From: Halovivax sp.
GTDB taxonomy: Archaea; Halobacteriota; Halobacteria; Halobacteriales; Natrialbaceae
DNA length: 64,000 nt
Direction: 5' to 3'
Assembly (NCBI GenBank): GCA_007119345.1
Contig: SKPV01000010.1
Span: 1 to 64,000 of the forward strand
The stretch's first letter is position 1. Each line of letters begins with the position of its first letter. Below, piece by piece: positions 8,340-17,476 of this stretch. Below the pieces are notes generated by a model. The model did not search any database. It had not been told where the DNA came from and was given only the letters and a program-made list of their open reading frames with translations. The translations under genes were made by a program, and so were the position numbers.

Positions 8340-9407
8340 ATGAGATCGCCACACGCTCACCGCTTCGCGGTGTGGATCCTCGTCGTTACCCTCGCTCTCG
8401 CACTCGTGCCGGGAGTTGCGATCGCCGAGACCGGCGTGGGCGGGACTGTCGTCGTGGAAGAGGGAGAAACCGTCTCCGAGGTAAGCGCCGTCGCCGGGAG
8501 CGTGATCGTCGAGGGGACCGTCACGGGGGACGTCTCCGCGCTCGCCGGGAACGTCCACGTCGACGGAACGGTGGAGGGCGACCTCGACGTCGCCGCCGGC
8601 AACGTCCGCATCGCCGGTACGGTCGACGGCGACGTCTCGACCGGGGCCGGGAACGTCCACGTCGAGGACGGTGGGGAAGTGGGCGGCACCTTCGACGTCG
8701 GCGCAGCGAACGTCCTGATCGACGGCAGCATCGACGGCGACGCCACGGTCGGGGCGGACACGATCCGCCTCGGTGACGACGCCGCGCTCGGCGGTTCGTT
8801 GACCTACGACGGCTCGCTCGAGGGCAACACTGACGCGGTTGCCGGCGACGTCACTCACGATTCGACGCTCGGTGTCGGACTCGTCGGCGACGTCCAGCCG
8901 CTGGCGTCGTGGCTCTTCGCCGTCTACGCGTTCGCGCTCAATCTCCTCCTCGGAGCGCTCCTGTTGGCGCTGTTCCCGCGGTTCTCCACGGCGGTCGGCG
9001 ACCGAGTCGCGGCCGATCCGGTGAGGACCGGGGCTATCGGGCTGGCCGTGCTCGTCGGCGTGCCGATCCTGCTGATCGCGCTCGCGATCACCGTGATCGG
9101 CATCCCCGTCACGATCGTCGGCGCGCTGGCGTTCGCCATCGTCGTCTGGATCGCCCTCGTCTACGGTCGGTTCGCGGTCGGTTCGTGGTTGCTGTCGTAC
9201 GCCGACGTCGAGAACCGGTGGCTGGCGCTGTTCGTCGGCTTGCTCGTCGGATCGGTGCTCGCGCAACTCCCCTGGGTGGGCGGATTGGCCAACTTCGTGA
9301 TCCTCCTGCTCGGGCTCGGATCGCTGTCGGCCGGGCTCTACGTCCACCGCAAGCGAAGCCGACCGGTTCCGACGGCCGCAGGGCCCGGCGAACCCGCCTC
9401 GGATTAA
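8340..9407 (+). CDS. Exported bactofilin-like (polymer-forming) membrane protein
   Basis: This 355-residue protein from ATG 8340 has a box tataagc about 26 bp upstream. Residues 1-29 form a signal peptide (WILVVTLALALVPGVAIA). About 35-180 is a right-handed beta-helix of short GTV-GDV repeats (VIVEGTVTGDVSALAGNV, VRIAGTVDGDVSTGAGNV), the bactofilin fold. About 185-345 holds five or six membrane helices, and the protein ends in a basic tail (VHRKRSRP). Cytoplasmic bactofilins polymerise as scaffolds; here the signal peptide places the beta-helix outside the cell, anchored by the membrane block. The function is probably envelope-related. It is a single-gene unit. Confidence 0.85.
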   Translation: MRSPHAHRFAVWILVVTLALALVPGVAIAETGVGGTVVVEEGETVSEVSAVAGSVIVEGTVTGDVSALAGNVHVDGTVEGDLDVAAGNVRIAGTVDGDVSTGAGNVHVEDGGEVGGTFDVGAANVLIDGSIDGDATVGADTIRLGDDAALGGSLTYDGSLEGNTDAVAGDVTHDSTLGVGLVGDVQPLASWLFAVYAFALNLLLGALLLALFPRFSTAVGDRVAADPVRTGAIGLAVLVGVPILLIALAITVIGIPVTIVGALAFAIVVWIALVYGRFAVGSWLLSYADVENRWLALFVGLLVGSVLAQLPWVGGLANFVILLLGLGSLSAGLYVHRKRSRPVPTAAGPGEPASD

Positions 9408-9538
9408 TTCGCCGACCGGTTCCGCCCGGATGGGACGTCGAAGATCTTCCCAGCGTCGTCGGTCTCGGGGCAGTCGGCGCGTCGACTCGCTACTCTCGGG
9501 GCGGACCTGCACCGACTCGCTAACGAAGCAGGCCCCGA

Positions 9539-9973
9539 TCACCGACCGGCTCCGTCGCTCGACGGACACCGAACGACGAACGCCAGCTCGTCGTCCTCCA
9601 GAACCACCAGCAGCCTGTCGCCTTCCTCCACGTCCGGCAGCTCCTCTCGCGGTTCGACCAGCTCGTCGTAGACGCCGTCCTCGTCCTGCAGGAGTATCAC
9701 GACGTGGCGGCCGTCGACGATCCGGTCGACGACGCCCTCGTGGAGTTCGAAGCGGTCGGGAAGCGCGACCGCCACCTCCTCGGGATCCCGGCTTCCGCGT
9801 CGGTCGACGGCCGCTTCGAGCGCGTCCCGATCGACGGTCTCGAGAGCGGTTCGCTTCTCTTCGGAATCGACCGCCGACGCAGCAGCGGCGCCGGTGAGCG
9901 CCGCACCGGCGAGGCCGAGCGACGCGATCGTCTTGCAGACGGTTCGACGGGTCGTGTGGATTTCGTCCCGCAT
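9539..9973 (-). CDS. Exported DUF3006 protein
   Basis: This 144-residue protein from ATG 9973 has a box catttatacc 25-34 bp upstream. The N-terminus is a probable twin-arginine signal (TTRRTVCKTIASLGLAGAAL then AAAASA). The C-terminal 75 residues carry the DUF3006 pattern: GVVDRIVDGRHVVILLQDED, then a VEPREELPDVEEGDRLLV block. In bacteria this small acidic beta domain often occurs in or beside exported nucleases or beta-lactamase-fold proteins. No partner gene is adjacent here. Function unknown. Confidence 0.82.
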   Translation of the reverse strand: MRDEIHTTRRTVCKTIASLGLAGAALTGAAAASAVDSEEKRTALETVDRDALEAAVDRRGSRDPEEVAVALPDRFELHEGVVDRIVDGRHVVILLQDEDGVYDELVEPREELPDVEEGDRLLVVLEDDELAFVVRCPSSDGAGR

Positions 9974-10107
9974 GGCGTGGCCTGGCCGCGTTTCCCGGTA
10001 TAAATGGCAGGAATGTCAGTTCCGATATGGTCTGCTGTCGCACGCACCGTCGAATCCGCCCCGAACCGTCCGCACGTTTAATTGTGTCCACGACACAGGG
10101 ACGGAAC

Positions 10108-13100
10108 ATGGCGACGGAGGGTGGCCCGGCGGAGGACGCCAGAGCGACGTACGATTACGCGAGCGACGACGGCGAGCGGCCCGGACTGGCCGCCGACCTC
10201 GCGGCGCGCGTGGACGGGGAGGTTCGGATGGACAGTTACTCGCGCTCGCTGTATGCGACCGACGCGAGCCCCTACGAGGTGACGCCGATCGGCGTGGTCT
10301 TCCCGCGATCGGGCGGAGACGTCGCCGCCGTAATGGACTACTGTGGGGAGCGAGAGATCCCCGTCCTCCCGCGCGGGGGCGGGACGAGCCTGGCCGGGCA
10401 GACGGTCAATCGCGCCGTCGTCCTCGACTTCAGCCGCCACATGAACGACGTGATCGACGTCGATCCCGACGCGCGGACCGCCACCGTCCAGTCGGGGACG
10501 ATCCTGGGAACCCTCAACGAACGACTCGCACCCCACGGACTCAAGTTCGCACCGGATCCCGCCTGGGGCGACAAGAGCGCGATCGGCGGCGCGATCGGCA
10601 ACAACTCGACGGGCGCCCACTCGCTGCAGTACGGGAAGACCGACGCGTACGTCGAGGAGTGCGAGGTGGTGCTGGCGGACGGCACCGTGACCCGATTCGG
10701 CGATATCGAGGTGTCGGAACTGGAAGACCGGGGCGATCCCGACGGCGACCTCGAAGCGCGGATCTACGCAGAAGTCGCGCGGATCCTCGAGGAAGACGCC
10801 GACGCCATCGACGAGGCCTACCCGGATTTGAAGCGCAACGTCTCCGGGTACAACCTCGACCGGCTCGTGGCCGAGGCCCGTGGCGAACGACTCCCGGGCG
10901 GGGAAGCGACCGGCGAGGCGGGAAGGATCAACCTCGCCCGACTGCTCGCCGGCAGCGAGGGGACCCTCGCGATCGTCACCGAAGCGACCGTCTCGCTCGA
11001 GCCGATCCCCGAGACGAAGTCGGTCGCGCTGCTGTGCTACCGGGACCTGCACGACGCGATGGCGGACGTCGCGCCGATCCTCGACCACGATCCCGCGGCC
11101 GTCGAGGTGCTCGACGACGTACTGCTCGACCTCGCCCGCGGAACCGCCGAGTTCGGCCCCGTCGCGGCGCGACTGCCCGAGGGGACGAACGCGACGCTGC
11201 TCGTGGAGTTCTACGCCGAGGACGACGCCGAACGACGGGCGAAGGTCGCCGGGCTGCTCGCCGACCGCTGTCCGACCGTGAAGCCGGTGGCGTCGCCACC
11301 CGGCGGGGCGCCCGAATCCTCCGCGGCGGCGACGGCGATCGACGCGCTCGAAGCCTACGAACGGGCCGACCGGACGTCGCTGTGGAAGCTCCGAAAGTCC
11401 GGCCTGCCGATCTTGCTCTCCCGGACGACCGACGAGAAGCACATCTCGTTCATCGAGGACACGGCGGTCCCGCCGGATCGACTCCCCGAGTTCGTCGAGG
11501 CGTTCGAATCCATCCTCGAGTCCTACGACACCTACGCCACCTTCTACGCGCACGCCGGACCGGGCGTCCTGCACGTTCGCCCGCTGGTGAACACGAAGAC
11601 CGAGTTCGGCCTCGACCAACTCCACGGGATCGCCGACGAGGTGACGGATCTCGTCGTCGAGATGGGCGGGGCGGTCTCGGGCGAGCACGGCGACGGGCGA
11701 GCGCGAACGATGTGGAATCGGAAACTGTACGGCGAGCGCGTCTGGGAGACATTCCTGGGCCTGAAGACGGCGTTCGACCCCGAATGGCTGCTCAACCCCG
11801 GTCAGGTGTGCGGGCTCGACGCCGCGGACATTCCCGACGGCGGACCGGCCCGGGGGGCGACGGTCGAATTGCGTGAGGACCTTCGATTCGACCCGGACTA
11901 CGAGTTCGAAAGCGGCTTCAGGCCGGAACTGGCCTGGGAGAACGATAACGGCTTTCAGGGGATGGTCGAGCTCTGTCACGGCTGCGGCGGGTGTCGGGGC
12001 GAGCAGTCCACCACGGGCGGCGTGATGTGTCCGACGTTCCGCGCGAGCCGGGAGGAGATCACGAGCACGCGCGGCCGCGCGAACGCGCTCCGGCGGGCGA
12101 TGAGCGGCGAGCTGCCGTCCGAGGAGGCCTTTTCCGACGAGTTCGTCCGGGAGGTGATGGACCTCTGCATCGGCTGCAAGGGTTGCGCCGTGGACTGCCC
12201 GAGCGAGGTCGACATGGCGAAGCTCAAGGCGGAGGTCACCCACGAGTACCATCGGCGCAACGGCGCCTCGGTGCGGGACCACCTCTTCGCCCGCGTGCAC
12301 GAGCTCTCGAAGTGGGGAAGCCGACTCGCCCCCCTCTCGAACGCCCTGCCGAGGATTCCCGGGTCGAGATGGGTGCTCGAGCGAACCGTCGGGATCGCCG
12401 CCGACCGACCGCTCCCGACGTTTCACCGCCGGACGTTCCGAACCTGGTTCGAGGATCGACCGCGGCGGGTCGCGTCTCCCGACTGGGGCCGGAAGGCGAT
12501 CCTCTACCCCGACACGTTCACGAACTACTCGAACCCCGACGCCGGCCGGGCGGCCGTTCGGGTCCTCGAAGCCGCGGGCGTCCGCCTGGCGGTACCGCCC
12601 GCGCTCGGCGACACCGGCCGACCGGCGTTCTCGAAGGGATTTCTCGACCTGGCACGCGACCGGGCCCGCGAAAACGTCCGGACGCTCGCGCCGCTCGTCG
12701 AGGACGGGTGGGACGTCGTGGTGATCGAGCCCTCCGACGCCGTCATGTTGCAGTCCGACTATCGCGACCTGTTCCCGGGCGAGGAGACGGATCGACTCGC
12801 CGACGCCACCTACGCCGTCTGCGAGTACCTCGACCGTTTCGACCTCGATCGCGAAGTCGCCGTCGAACCGGCCGCGCCGACGGCGCTGACCTACCACGGC
12901 CACTGCCACCAGAAGGCCGGCAAGGCCGACGGTCACGCGGTCGCGGTACTCCGACGGGCGGGCTACGAGGTCGACCGACTCGACTCCGGCTGCTGCGGGA
13001 TGGCCGGCAGCTTCGGCTACGAGGCCGAACACGCCTCGATGAGCGACGCGATCGCGTCCGTCCTCTTCGAGCAGGTGAGCGAGAGTGCCGGCGAGCGGGT

Positions 13101-13218
13101 CGTCGCACCGGGTGCCTCCTGTCGGACGCAGCTCGAGACGCGACCGACGGGGGACTCGCCGCCGACCCCGATCGAGGTCCTGGCCGAGGGCCTCGAGGCG
13201 GCGTCGACCGAACGCTGA
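10108..13218 (+). CDS. FAD-linked oxidase fused to Fe-S and CCG domains (D-lactate/glycolate dehydrogenase type)
   Basis: This 1036-residue protein starts at ATG 10108; gtttaatt lies about 28 bp upstream. Residues about 55-260 are a PCMH-type FAD domain (LPRGGGTSLAGQTVN, GGAIGNNSTGAHS) and about 280-560 the FAD-oxidase C domain (GEHGDGRART). Two ferredoxin-type clusters follow: CHGCGGC near 620 and CIGCKGCAVDCP near 686. Two CCG modules end it (CHGHCHQKAGK near 930 and DSGCCGMAGSFGYE near 965). The order GlcD + GlpC-like in one chain is common in haloarchaea. It probably oxidises a 2-hydroxy acid such as D-lactate or glycolate and passes electrons to the quinone pool. Exact substrate unknown. 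Confidence 0.9.
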   Translation: MATEGGPAEDARATYDYASDDGERPGLAADLAARVDGEVRMDSYSRSLYATDASPYEVTPIGVVFPRSGGDVAAVMDYCGEREIPVLPRGGGTSLAGQTVNRAVVLDFSRHMNDVIDVDPDARTATVQSGTILGTLNERLAPHGLKFAPDPAWGDKSAIGGAIGNNSTGAHSLQYGKTDAYVEECEVVLADGTVTRFGDIEVSELEDRGDPDGDLEARIYAEVARILEEDADAIDEAYPDLKRNVSGYNLDRLVAEARGERLPGGEATGEAGRINLARLLAGSEGTLAIVTEATVSLEPIPETKSVALLCYRDLHDAMADVAPILDHDPAAVEVLDDVLLDLARGTAEFGPVAARLPEGTNATLLVEFYAEDDAERRAKVAGLLADRCPTVKPVASPPGGAPESSAAATAIDALEAYERADRTSLWKLRKSGLPILLSRTTDEKHISFIEDTAVPPDRLPEFVEAFESILESYDTYATFYAHAGPGVLHVRPLVNTKTEFGLDQLHGIADEVTDLVVEMGGAVSGEHGDGRARTMWNRKLYGERVWETFLGLKTAFDPEWLLNPGQVCGLDAADIPDGGPARGATVELREDLRFDPDYEFESGFRPELAWENDNGFQGMVELCHGCGGCRGEQSTTGGVMCPTFRASREEITSTRGRANALRRAMSGELPSEEAFSDEFVREVMDLCIGCKGCAVDCPSEVDMAKLKAEVTHEYHRRNGASVRDHLFARVHELSKWGSRLAPLSNALPRIPGSRWVLERTVGIAADRPLPTFHRRTFRTWFEDRPRRVASPDWGRKAILYPDTFTNYSNPDAGRAAVRVLEAAGVRLAVPPALGDTGRPAFSKGFLDLARDRARENVRTLAPLVEDGWDVVVIEPSDAVMLQSDYRDLFPGEETDRLADATYAVCEYLDRFDLDREVAVEPAAPTALTYHGHCHQKAGKADGHAVAVLRRAGYEVDRLDSGCCGMAGSFGYEAEHASMSDAIASVLFEQVSESAGERVVAPGASCRTQLETRPTGDSPPTPIEVLAEGLEAASTER

Positions 13219-13291
13219 TCGCCCGACGTCGCCGCGGCGAGCCCGAAAGCAAGGGCAAGAGACTTACTCCACCGGAGTGAAGCGGGGTGAC

Positions 13292-14260
13292 ATGAAAGCC
13301 GTCGTGCTCGCCGGCGGGTACGCGACGCGGTTGTGGCCGATCACGAAGCATCGGCCGAAGATGTTCCTCCCGGTGGGCGAATCGACCGTCGTCGACCGGA
13401 TCTTCGCGGAGCTAGAGCGGGACGACCGCATCGACGAGGTGTTCGTCAGCACCAACGAGCGGTTCGCTCCCGACTTCGAGGCGCACCTCGCCGAGGCCGA
13501 CTACGAGAAACCGCGGCTCTCGGTCGAGGAGACGACCGGGGAGGACGACAAGTTCGGCGTCGTCGGAGCGCTGGCCCAGTTGATCGACCGGGAGGGCGTC
13601 GACGACGACCTCCTCGTGATCGCCGGCGACAACCTCATCAGCTTCGCGGTCGCCGACTTCCTCGACTACTTCGAATCGCGCGAGGCGCCGACGCTCGCCG
13701 CCTACGACGTCGGGTCCCGGGAGAAAGCGAAGGCGTACGGGCTCGTCGAACTCGAGGGGGACCGGGTCGTCGACTTCCAGGAGAAACCGGACGATCCGAA
13801 GAGCACCCTCGTCTCCATCGCCTGTTACGCCTTCCCGCGTGATACCCTCTCGTTGCTCTCGATGTACCTCTCGGAGGGGAACAACCCGGACGAGCCGGGC
13901 TGGTTCGTCCAGTGGCTCCAGGAACGCGAACCGACCTACGCCTACCCCTTCGAGGAGGCGTGGTTCGACATCGGCACGCCCGAGAGCTACCTCGACGCCG
14001 TCGCCTGGCACCTCGACGGCGAGTCGCTGGTCGACGAGAGCGCGACACTCGAGGGGGCGTCCATCGGCGAGAACGTCCACGTGATGGGCGACGCCGAGAT
14101 CGTGAACACGAACCTCGATCACGCGATCGTCTTCTCGAACGTGACACTCAGAAACGTCGACATTCGTCGCTCGATCATCGACGAGGACACGCTCCTCGAA
14201 GACATCGATCTGGCGGGGGCGCTGATCGGCGCTCACACGCAGATCTCGACGAACGAGTGA
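13292..14260 (+). CDS. Sugar-phosphate nucleotidyltransferase
   Basis: This 322-residue protein from ATG 13292 begins MKAVVLAGGYATRLWPITK, the NTP-binding motif of nucleotidyltransferases, with PKMFLPVGE next. The metal-binding region is LLVIAGDNLISF and the sugar-binding part VVDFQEKPDD; AWFDIGTPESYLDA is also diagnostic. The last ~80 residues form a short left-handed beta-helix (ASIGENVHVMGDAEIVNTN). Enzymes of this class make UDP-, dTDP- or GDP-sugars for surface glycans and N-glycosylation (AglF/RmlA/GlmU families). The specific nucleotide and sugar cannot be read from sequence alone. Confidence 0.9.
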   Translation: MKAVVLAGGYATRLWPITKHRPKMFLPVGESTVVDRIFAELERDDRIDEVFVSTNERFAPDFEAHLAEADYEKPRLSVEETTGEDDKFGVVGALAQLIDREGVDDDLLVIAGDNLISFAVADFLDYFESREAPTLAAYDVGSREKAKAYGLVELEGDRVVDFQEKPDDPKSTLVSIACYAFPRDTLSLLSMYLSEGNNPDEPGWFVQWLQEREPTYAYPFEEAWFDIGTPESYLDAVAWHLDGESLVDESATLEGASIGENVHVMGDAEIVNTNLDHAIVFSNVTLRNVDIRRSIIDEDTLLEDIDLAGALIGAHTQISTNE

Positions 14261-14360
14261 GCGAACGCCGGCGACTCGCTCATCGGCCGGAGGGGAGGCC
14301 GGCCGCGACGGTCCGGGCGATACACCTTTGGGGTCGGTCTGTGATAGATCGATTCACGAA

Positions 14361-15053
14361 ATGGCGTCCGCCCAAGACGTCCTCGATCGGTACGCAGACG
14401 GAACGCCGTACGCCGAGCTCGCGCGCGCGTTCCTCGAACTCGATCGATGGACGGGAGACGATCCGGTGTTGCTCCTCGCCGAGACCGCCGCCGCGACGAC
14501 CGGTCAGCGATTCGAAACGGGCGTCAAGCCAGCAGTGGGGCGCTTTCGCGACGCGTTCGTCGAGAACGGACGCGTTAGTTCGTTCGCCGACCTGGCCGCG
14601 ATCGAGCCGGACGACGAGGCACTGGTCGAGGCCTTCGGTGCCCAGCGAAAGCGCCGCGTCCTCGTCGAAGGTGCCGCGAGACTGGACGACCGGAAGGAAG
14701 CGGACGATCTCGACGCGTTGACGGGGTGGGCCGCTGGGGCCGACCCGTATCGATATCGGGAGGATCCGATCGGCTCGATATCCGGCGTCGGCCCGTCCAG
14801 CTTCCAGTACCTCCGGATGCTCGCGGGCGTCGACGCGGCAAGGCCGGATCCGGACGTGACGCGGCTGGTAGAGGCCGTCGACGCGGAACTGGCCGACTCG
14901 CCCCTCGACGCCTCGGAACCGCTCCGGGCGATCGCCTCCTGCGAGTGGCTGGCCGTGGAGAGTTCCTACCGACCGATAGAGATCGACCGGATCGCCTGGT
15001 GGACGTACGCGGACGAAACCGAGCGGGCGGGGGTCCGCGACGAGTCCGCGTGA
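14361..15053 (+). CDS. Uncharacterised protein with a helix-hairpin-helix-like segment
   Basis: This 230-residue, mostly helical acidic protein starts at ATG 14361. The stretch SISGVGPSSFQYLRMLAG followed by PDPDVTRLVEAVDAEL resembles the hairpin and PD-V- region of HhH-GPD DNA glycosylases, but the upstream catalytic domain is not recognisable. No signal peptide or membrane helix. It may be a divergent DNA-repair-type fold, but this is weak. Confidence 0.7.
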   Translation: MASAQDVLDRYADGTPYAELARAFLELDRWTGDDPVLLLAETAAATTGQRFETGVKPAVGRFRDAFVENGRVSSFADLAAIEPDDEALVEAFGAQRKRRVLVEGAARLDDRKEADDLDALTGWAAGADPYRYREDPIGSISGVGPSSFQYLRMLAGVDAARPDPDVTRLVEAVDAELADSPLDASEPLRAIASCEWLAVESSYRPIEIDRIAWWTYADETERAGVRDESA

Positions 15054-15070
15054 ACCCGCAATCCGGTGGT

Positions 15071-15137
15071 GACGCGAACCGACGATGTGGCGAACGACGC
15101 GAACCGACGATGTGGCGAACGACGCGAACCGACGATT
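15071..15137. repeat. 25-bp tandem repeat, nearly three copies
   Basis: Units starting gacgcgaaccgacga lie at 15071, 15096 and 15121; the first two are identical over 25 bp and the third diverges after 16. It fills most of the gap between two converging genes. Confidence 0.85.
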
Positions 15138-15167
15138 CCGACCACGGGGGCAAGAAAGCCGGCAGGC

Positions 15168-15893
15168 TCACCCCAGCCGTGCCTCGGTCACCCTGATCGA
15201 GCCGCGCGATCCGTCCCACTCGGTCTCGTAGGTTAGATCGATCCGGCGGTCCATGTGGGGCCCGTCGACGACCATCGTCTCGTACTCGCCGCCCTCGCCC
15301 AGGAGGTGGACTCCGTACTCCTCGCCGAGGGTCTCGAGCTCGGCGAGCGCCGCCGCGTCGATCGTTCGGCCCAGCCAGGTCTCGTCGAGGCCGGCCGCGG
15401 CCACCTGCACGATCACGATCTCGAATCCCGCTTCCAGCATGTCCTCGGCGAGGGAGCGCGGATCCTCCCGCCAGAGCGGGGCGAGGAGGTCGCAGCCGAG
15501 CCGGTCGCAAACGCCTTCGATCCGACTCGTCTGGTACTCGCTCTCGACGGCGCCGGCCACGAGGCCTCGAATTCCACCGGGCAGATCCTCGTCCAGGTTC
15601 CGAAGCGCGGACTCCAGGGGCACCACTTCGGCGTCCCCCTGCCTGCCGGACTCGACCGCCGACTCGGCCTCGAAATCCGACGGCTCGACGGCGACCGTCG
15701 GGATGCCGATACTCTCTGCGGCGAGCGTCGCCAGTTCGGTCGCCGGGACGTGGTACATGTACGAGTCTCCGTCGGGGTGGACGGTTACCAGGCGTTCGAC
15801 GTCGAGCCCGCGCTCGAGCGCACAATAGAGCGCCCAGGAAGAGTCCTTCCCGCCGGAGAAGAGCGCGACCCACCCGCCGGTCTCCTCGGTCAT
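15168..15893 (-). CDS. ATP-pyrophosphatase of the diphthine-ammonia ligase (Dph6) family
   Basis: This 241-residue protein from ATG 15893 has the PP-loop SGGKDSSWALYCALERG near residue 13. Family features include HVPATELATLAAESIGIP, CDLLAPLWREDPRSLAEDM, the LDETWLGRTID segment and the C-terminal GEGGEYETMVVDGP. Dph6 enzymes complete diphthamide on elongation factor 2 using ATP and ammonium. Archaeal members are annotated on this basis; a related RNA or cofactor substrate cannot be excluded. Confidence 0.9.
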   Translation of the reverse strand: MTEETGGWVALFSGGKDSSWALYCALERGLDVERLVTVHPDGDSYMYHVPATELATLAAESIGIPTVAVEPSDFEAESAVESGRQGDAEVVPLESALRNLDEDLPGGIRGLVAGAVESEYQTSRIEGVCDRLGCDLLAPLWREDPRSLAEDMLEAGFEIVIVQVAAAGLDETWLGRTIDAAALAELETLGEEYGVHLLGEGGEYETMVVDGPHMDRRIDLTYETEWDGSRGSIRVTEARLG

Positions 15894-15984
15894 ACGAACC
15901 GATTCGCTCGGACGAGCAAAGGAGTGACGTTATGCGGCAGGCCGATCACGGAGTCCTCGGCGCACGGACCGCCTCCGCCGTCGA

Positions 15985-17142
15985 TCAATCGGAATCAGGG
16001 CCGTCGGCGAGTTCCGGTTCGTCGATGGACGGTCCGGTCAGGTACGACGCGAAGCGGACGCCCACGATACTCAGGACGAACGCGACCGCGACGTAGAAGG
16101 CCAGGCGCTCGCTCGCGGAGACGGCGAAGCTCGAAATCTCGACGACGCCGAACTCGATGGTCGGCACGACGAGCGGCTCGATGACGCCCTGTTGCTCGAG
16201 GAAGAACGCCGAGAAGCCGCGGATCACGAGCCCGACCGAGACGACGACGAACGGGAGGTTCAGGTACGACCGCCGCAGCGGTTCGTCGCGGATCAGCTCG
16301 TCGAGCAGCCGACCCGCGCTGGCGACGAGGGCCGCCATCGCCAGCCACGGCACGCTGTCGAACGCGAACTGCATCGCGGGGATGACGATCCCGTGCGTGT
16401 CACCGAGGCCGGAGACGCCCAGACCGCCGGCGAACAGGCCGACGAGGGTCAATCCGGCCGCGACGACGTACGTGACGACCGACACCTGCCCGGAGTAAAG
16501 CGACTCCCGGGCCCGGATCGCGAACGCGGTGAGGATCTCGTCGACGCTGAAGCCCTTGTAGAGCAAGAAGAGGCCGATTACCGTGGTGATGGCCGCGGCT
16601 CCCTCGGCCGGTCCGACGACGGTCGCGAGCATCGGGAACACGAGCAGCGTCAGGCCGATGGGAACGAGGATGGTCTGGCGAAGTTCCTCGTCGCCGAGAA
16701 ACTGCTTCAGCAGGTAGTACGTCGACTCGATGTCCCTGGCCTGTCTGACCACGACCCGGTCGACGGAGTCGACGCGGACGCGGCTCTCGACGATCGGCAC
16801 CAGCCGCTCGTCGTCCGCGCTGTCGATGACGACCACGGCCGAATCGGGATCGTGCTCGTCGACGAGATCGTCGAGCTGGCGGGCGACCGCGCGATCCGCG
16901 CTCACCATCGACTCACGGTCCCCCGAGACGACGGCGACGACGACGGCCTCGTCGTCGTCGCGCAGCTGCTGGGCGACCCGAAGCGTCTCCAGCAGGGCGT
17001 TCACCCCCGAGTCTTCGGGATCCGCGAGTCCGACGTCCGTCACGAGCGCGCGGACCGCCTCCCAGCCGACGACCGGCGTGGCGAGCCCGGTCCGGCGACC
17101 GACGTCGTCGCTTCGATCCAAGCACACGACCAGGGTGGTCAC
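15985..17142 (-). CDS. DUF373-family membrane protein
   Basis: A GTG start at 17142 gives a 385-residue protein beginning MTTLVVCLDRSDDVGR, the standard start of this archaeal family. Residues 1-150 are a soluble alpha/beta domain (VVVAVVSGDRESMVSADRA, SAVVVIDSADDERLVPIV). The rest is a membrane domain of about seven to nine helices. The gattttacc box lies about 27-30 bp upstream. Function unknown; the arrangement suggests nucleotide or ligand sensing coupled to a membrane module. Confidence 0.88.
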   Translation of the reverse strand: MTTLVVCLDRSDDVGRRTGLATPVVGWEAVRALVTDVGLADPEDSGVNALLETLRVAQQLRDDDEAVVVAVVSGDRESMVSADRAVARQLDDLVDEHDPDSAVVVIDSADDERLVPIVESRVRVDSVDRVVVRQARDIESTYYLLKQFLGDEELRQTILVPIGLTLLVFPMLATVVGPAEGAAAITTVIGLFLLYKGFSVDEILTAFAIRARESLYSGQVSVVTYVVAAGLTLVGLFAGGLGVSGLGDTHGIVIPAMQFAFDSVPWLAMAALVASAGRLLDELIRDEPLRRSYLNLPFVVVSVGLVIRGFSAFFLEQQGVIEPLVVPTIEFGVVEISSFAVSASERLAFYVAVAFVLSIVGVRFASYLTGPSIDEPELADGPDSD

Positions 17143-17336
17143 TGTGCTGACCCATGCCCCCGCGTAGGTAAAATCCTTTACCTCCCGCCCGACCGTCAGT
17201 CCCGCCGATACGTGTCTGCCCGCGGTCGGGCGACGCCGTCGGTCCGATGATCCACCGCCACGTGCGTCGAGGACGCAGCCATCGGACCATCGTCGGCGGT
17301 GCGCCCGCCGCCTCTCACAGCGTCCACGAGAGACAG

Positions 17337-17440
17337 CCCCCCATCGTCGGGACGACCCGCCACTCCTCTCCACCGGGACGGCTCCCTCACCCCCATCGTC
17401 GAGACGGCTCGATAGCCCCCATCGTCGAGACGGCTCGCTA
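17337..17440. repeat. Short tandem repeat, about 26-bp unit
   Basis: ccatcgtcgagacggctcg occurs at about 17392 and 17418, with a diverged copy (ccatcgtcgggacgacccg) at 17341. It lies in the 335-bp gap between the DUF373 and S49 peptidase genes, where I see no gene. Regular sequence and an open frame through the array make it look coding, but it is not. Confidence 0.65.
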
Positions 17441-17476
17441 ACCCCCGGTCGATACGGCCAGCGCCCGCCGTCATCG

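Noticed and set aside
8235..10109. 624-residue minus-strand frame
   Set aside because: Antisense of the bactofilin-like gene and surroundings; Arg-rich and without domains.
10078..13032. 984-residue open frame on the minus strand
   Set aside because: It is the antisense of the FAD/Fe-S oxidoreductase; the sequence has no acidic or domain character, and GC-rich codon use keeps the opposite strand open.
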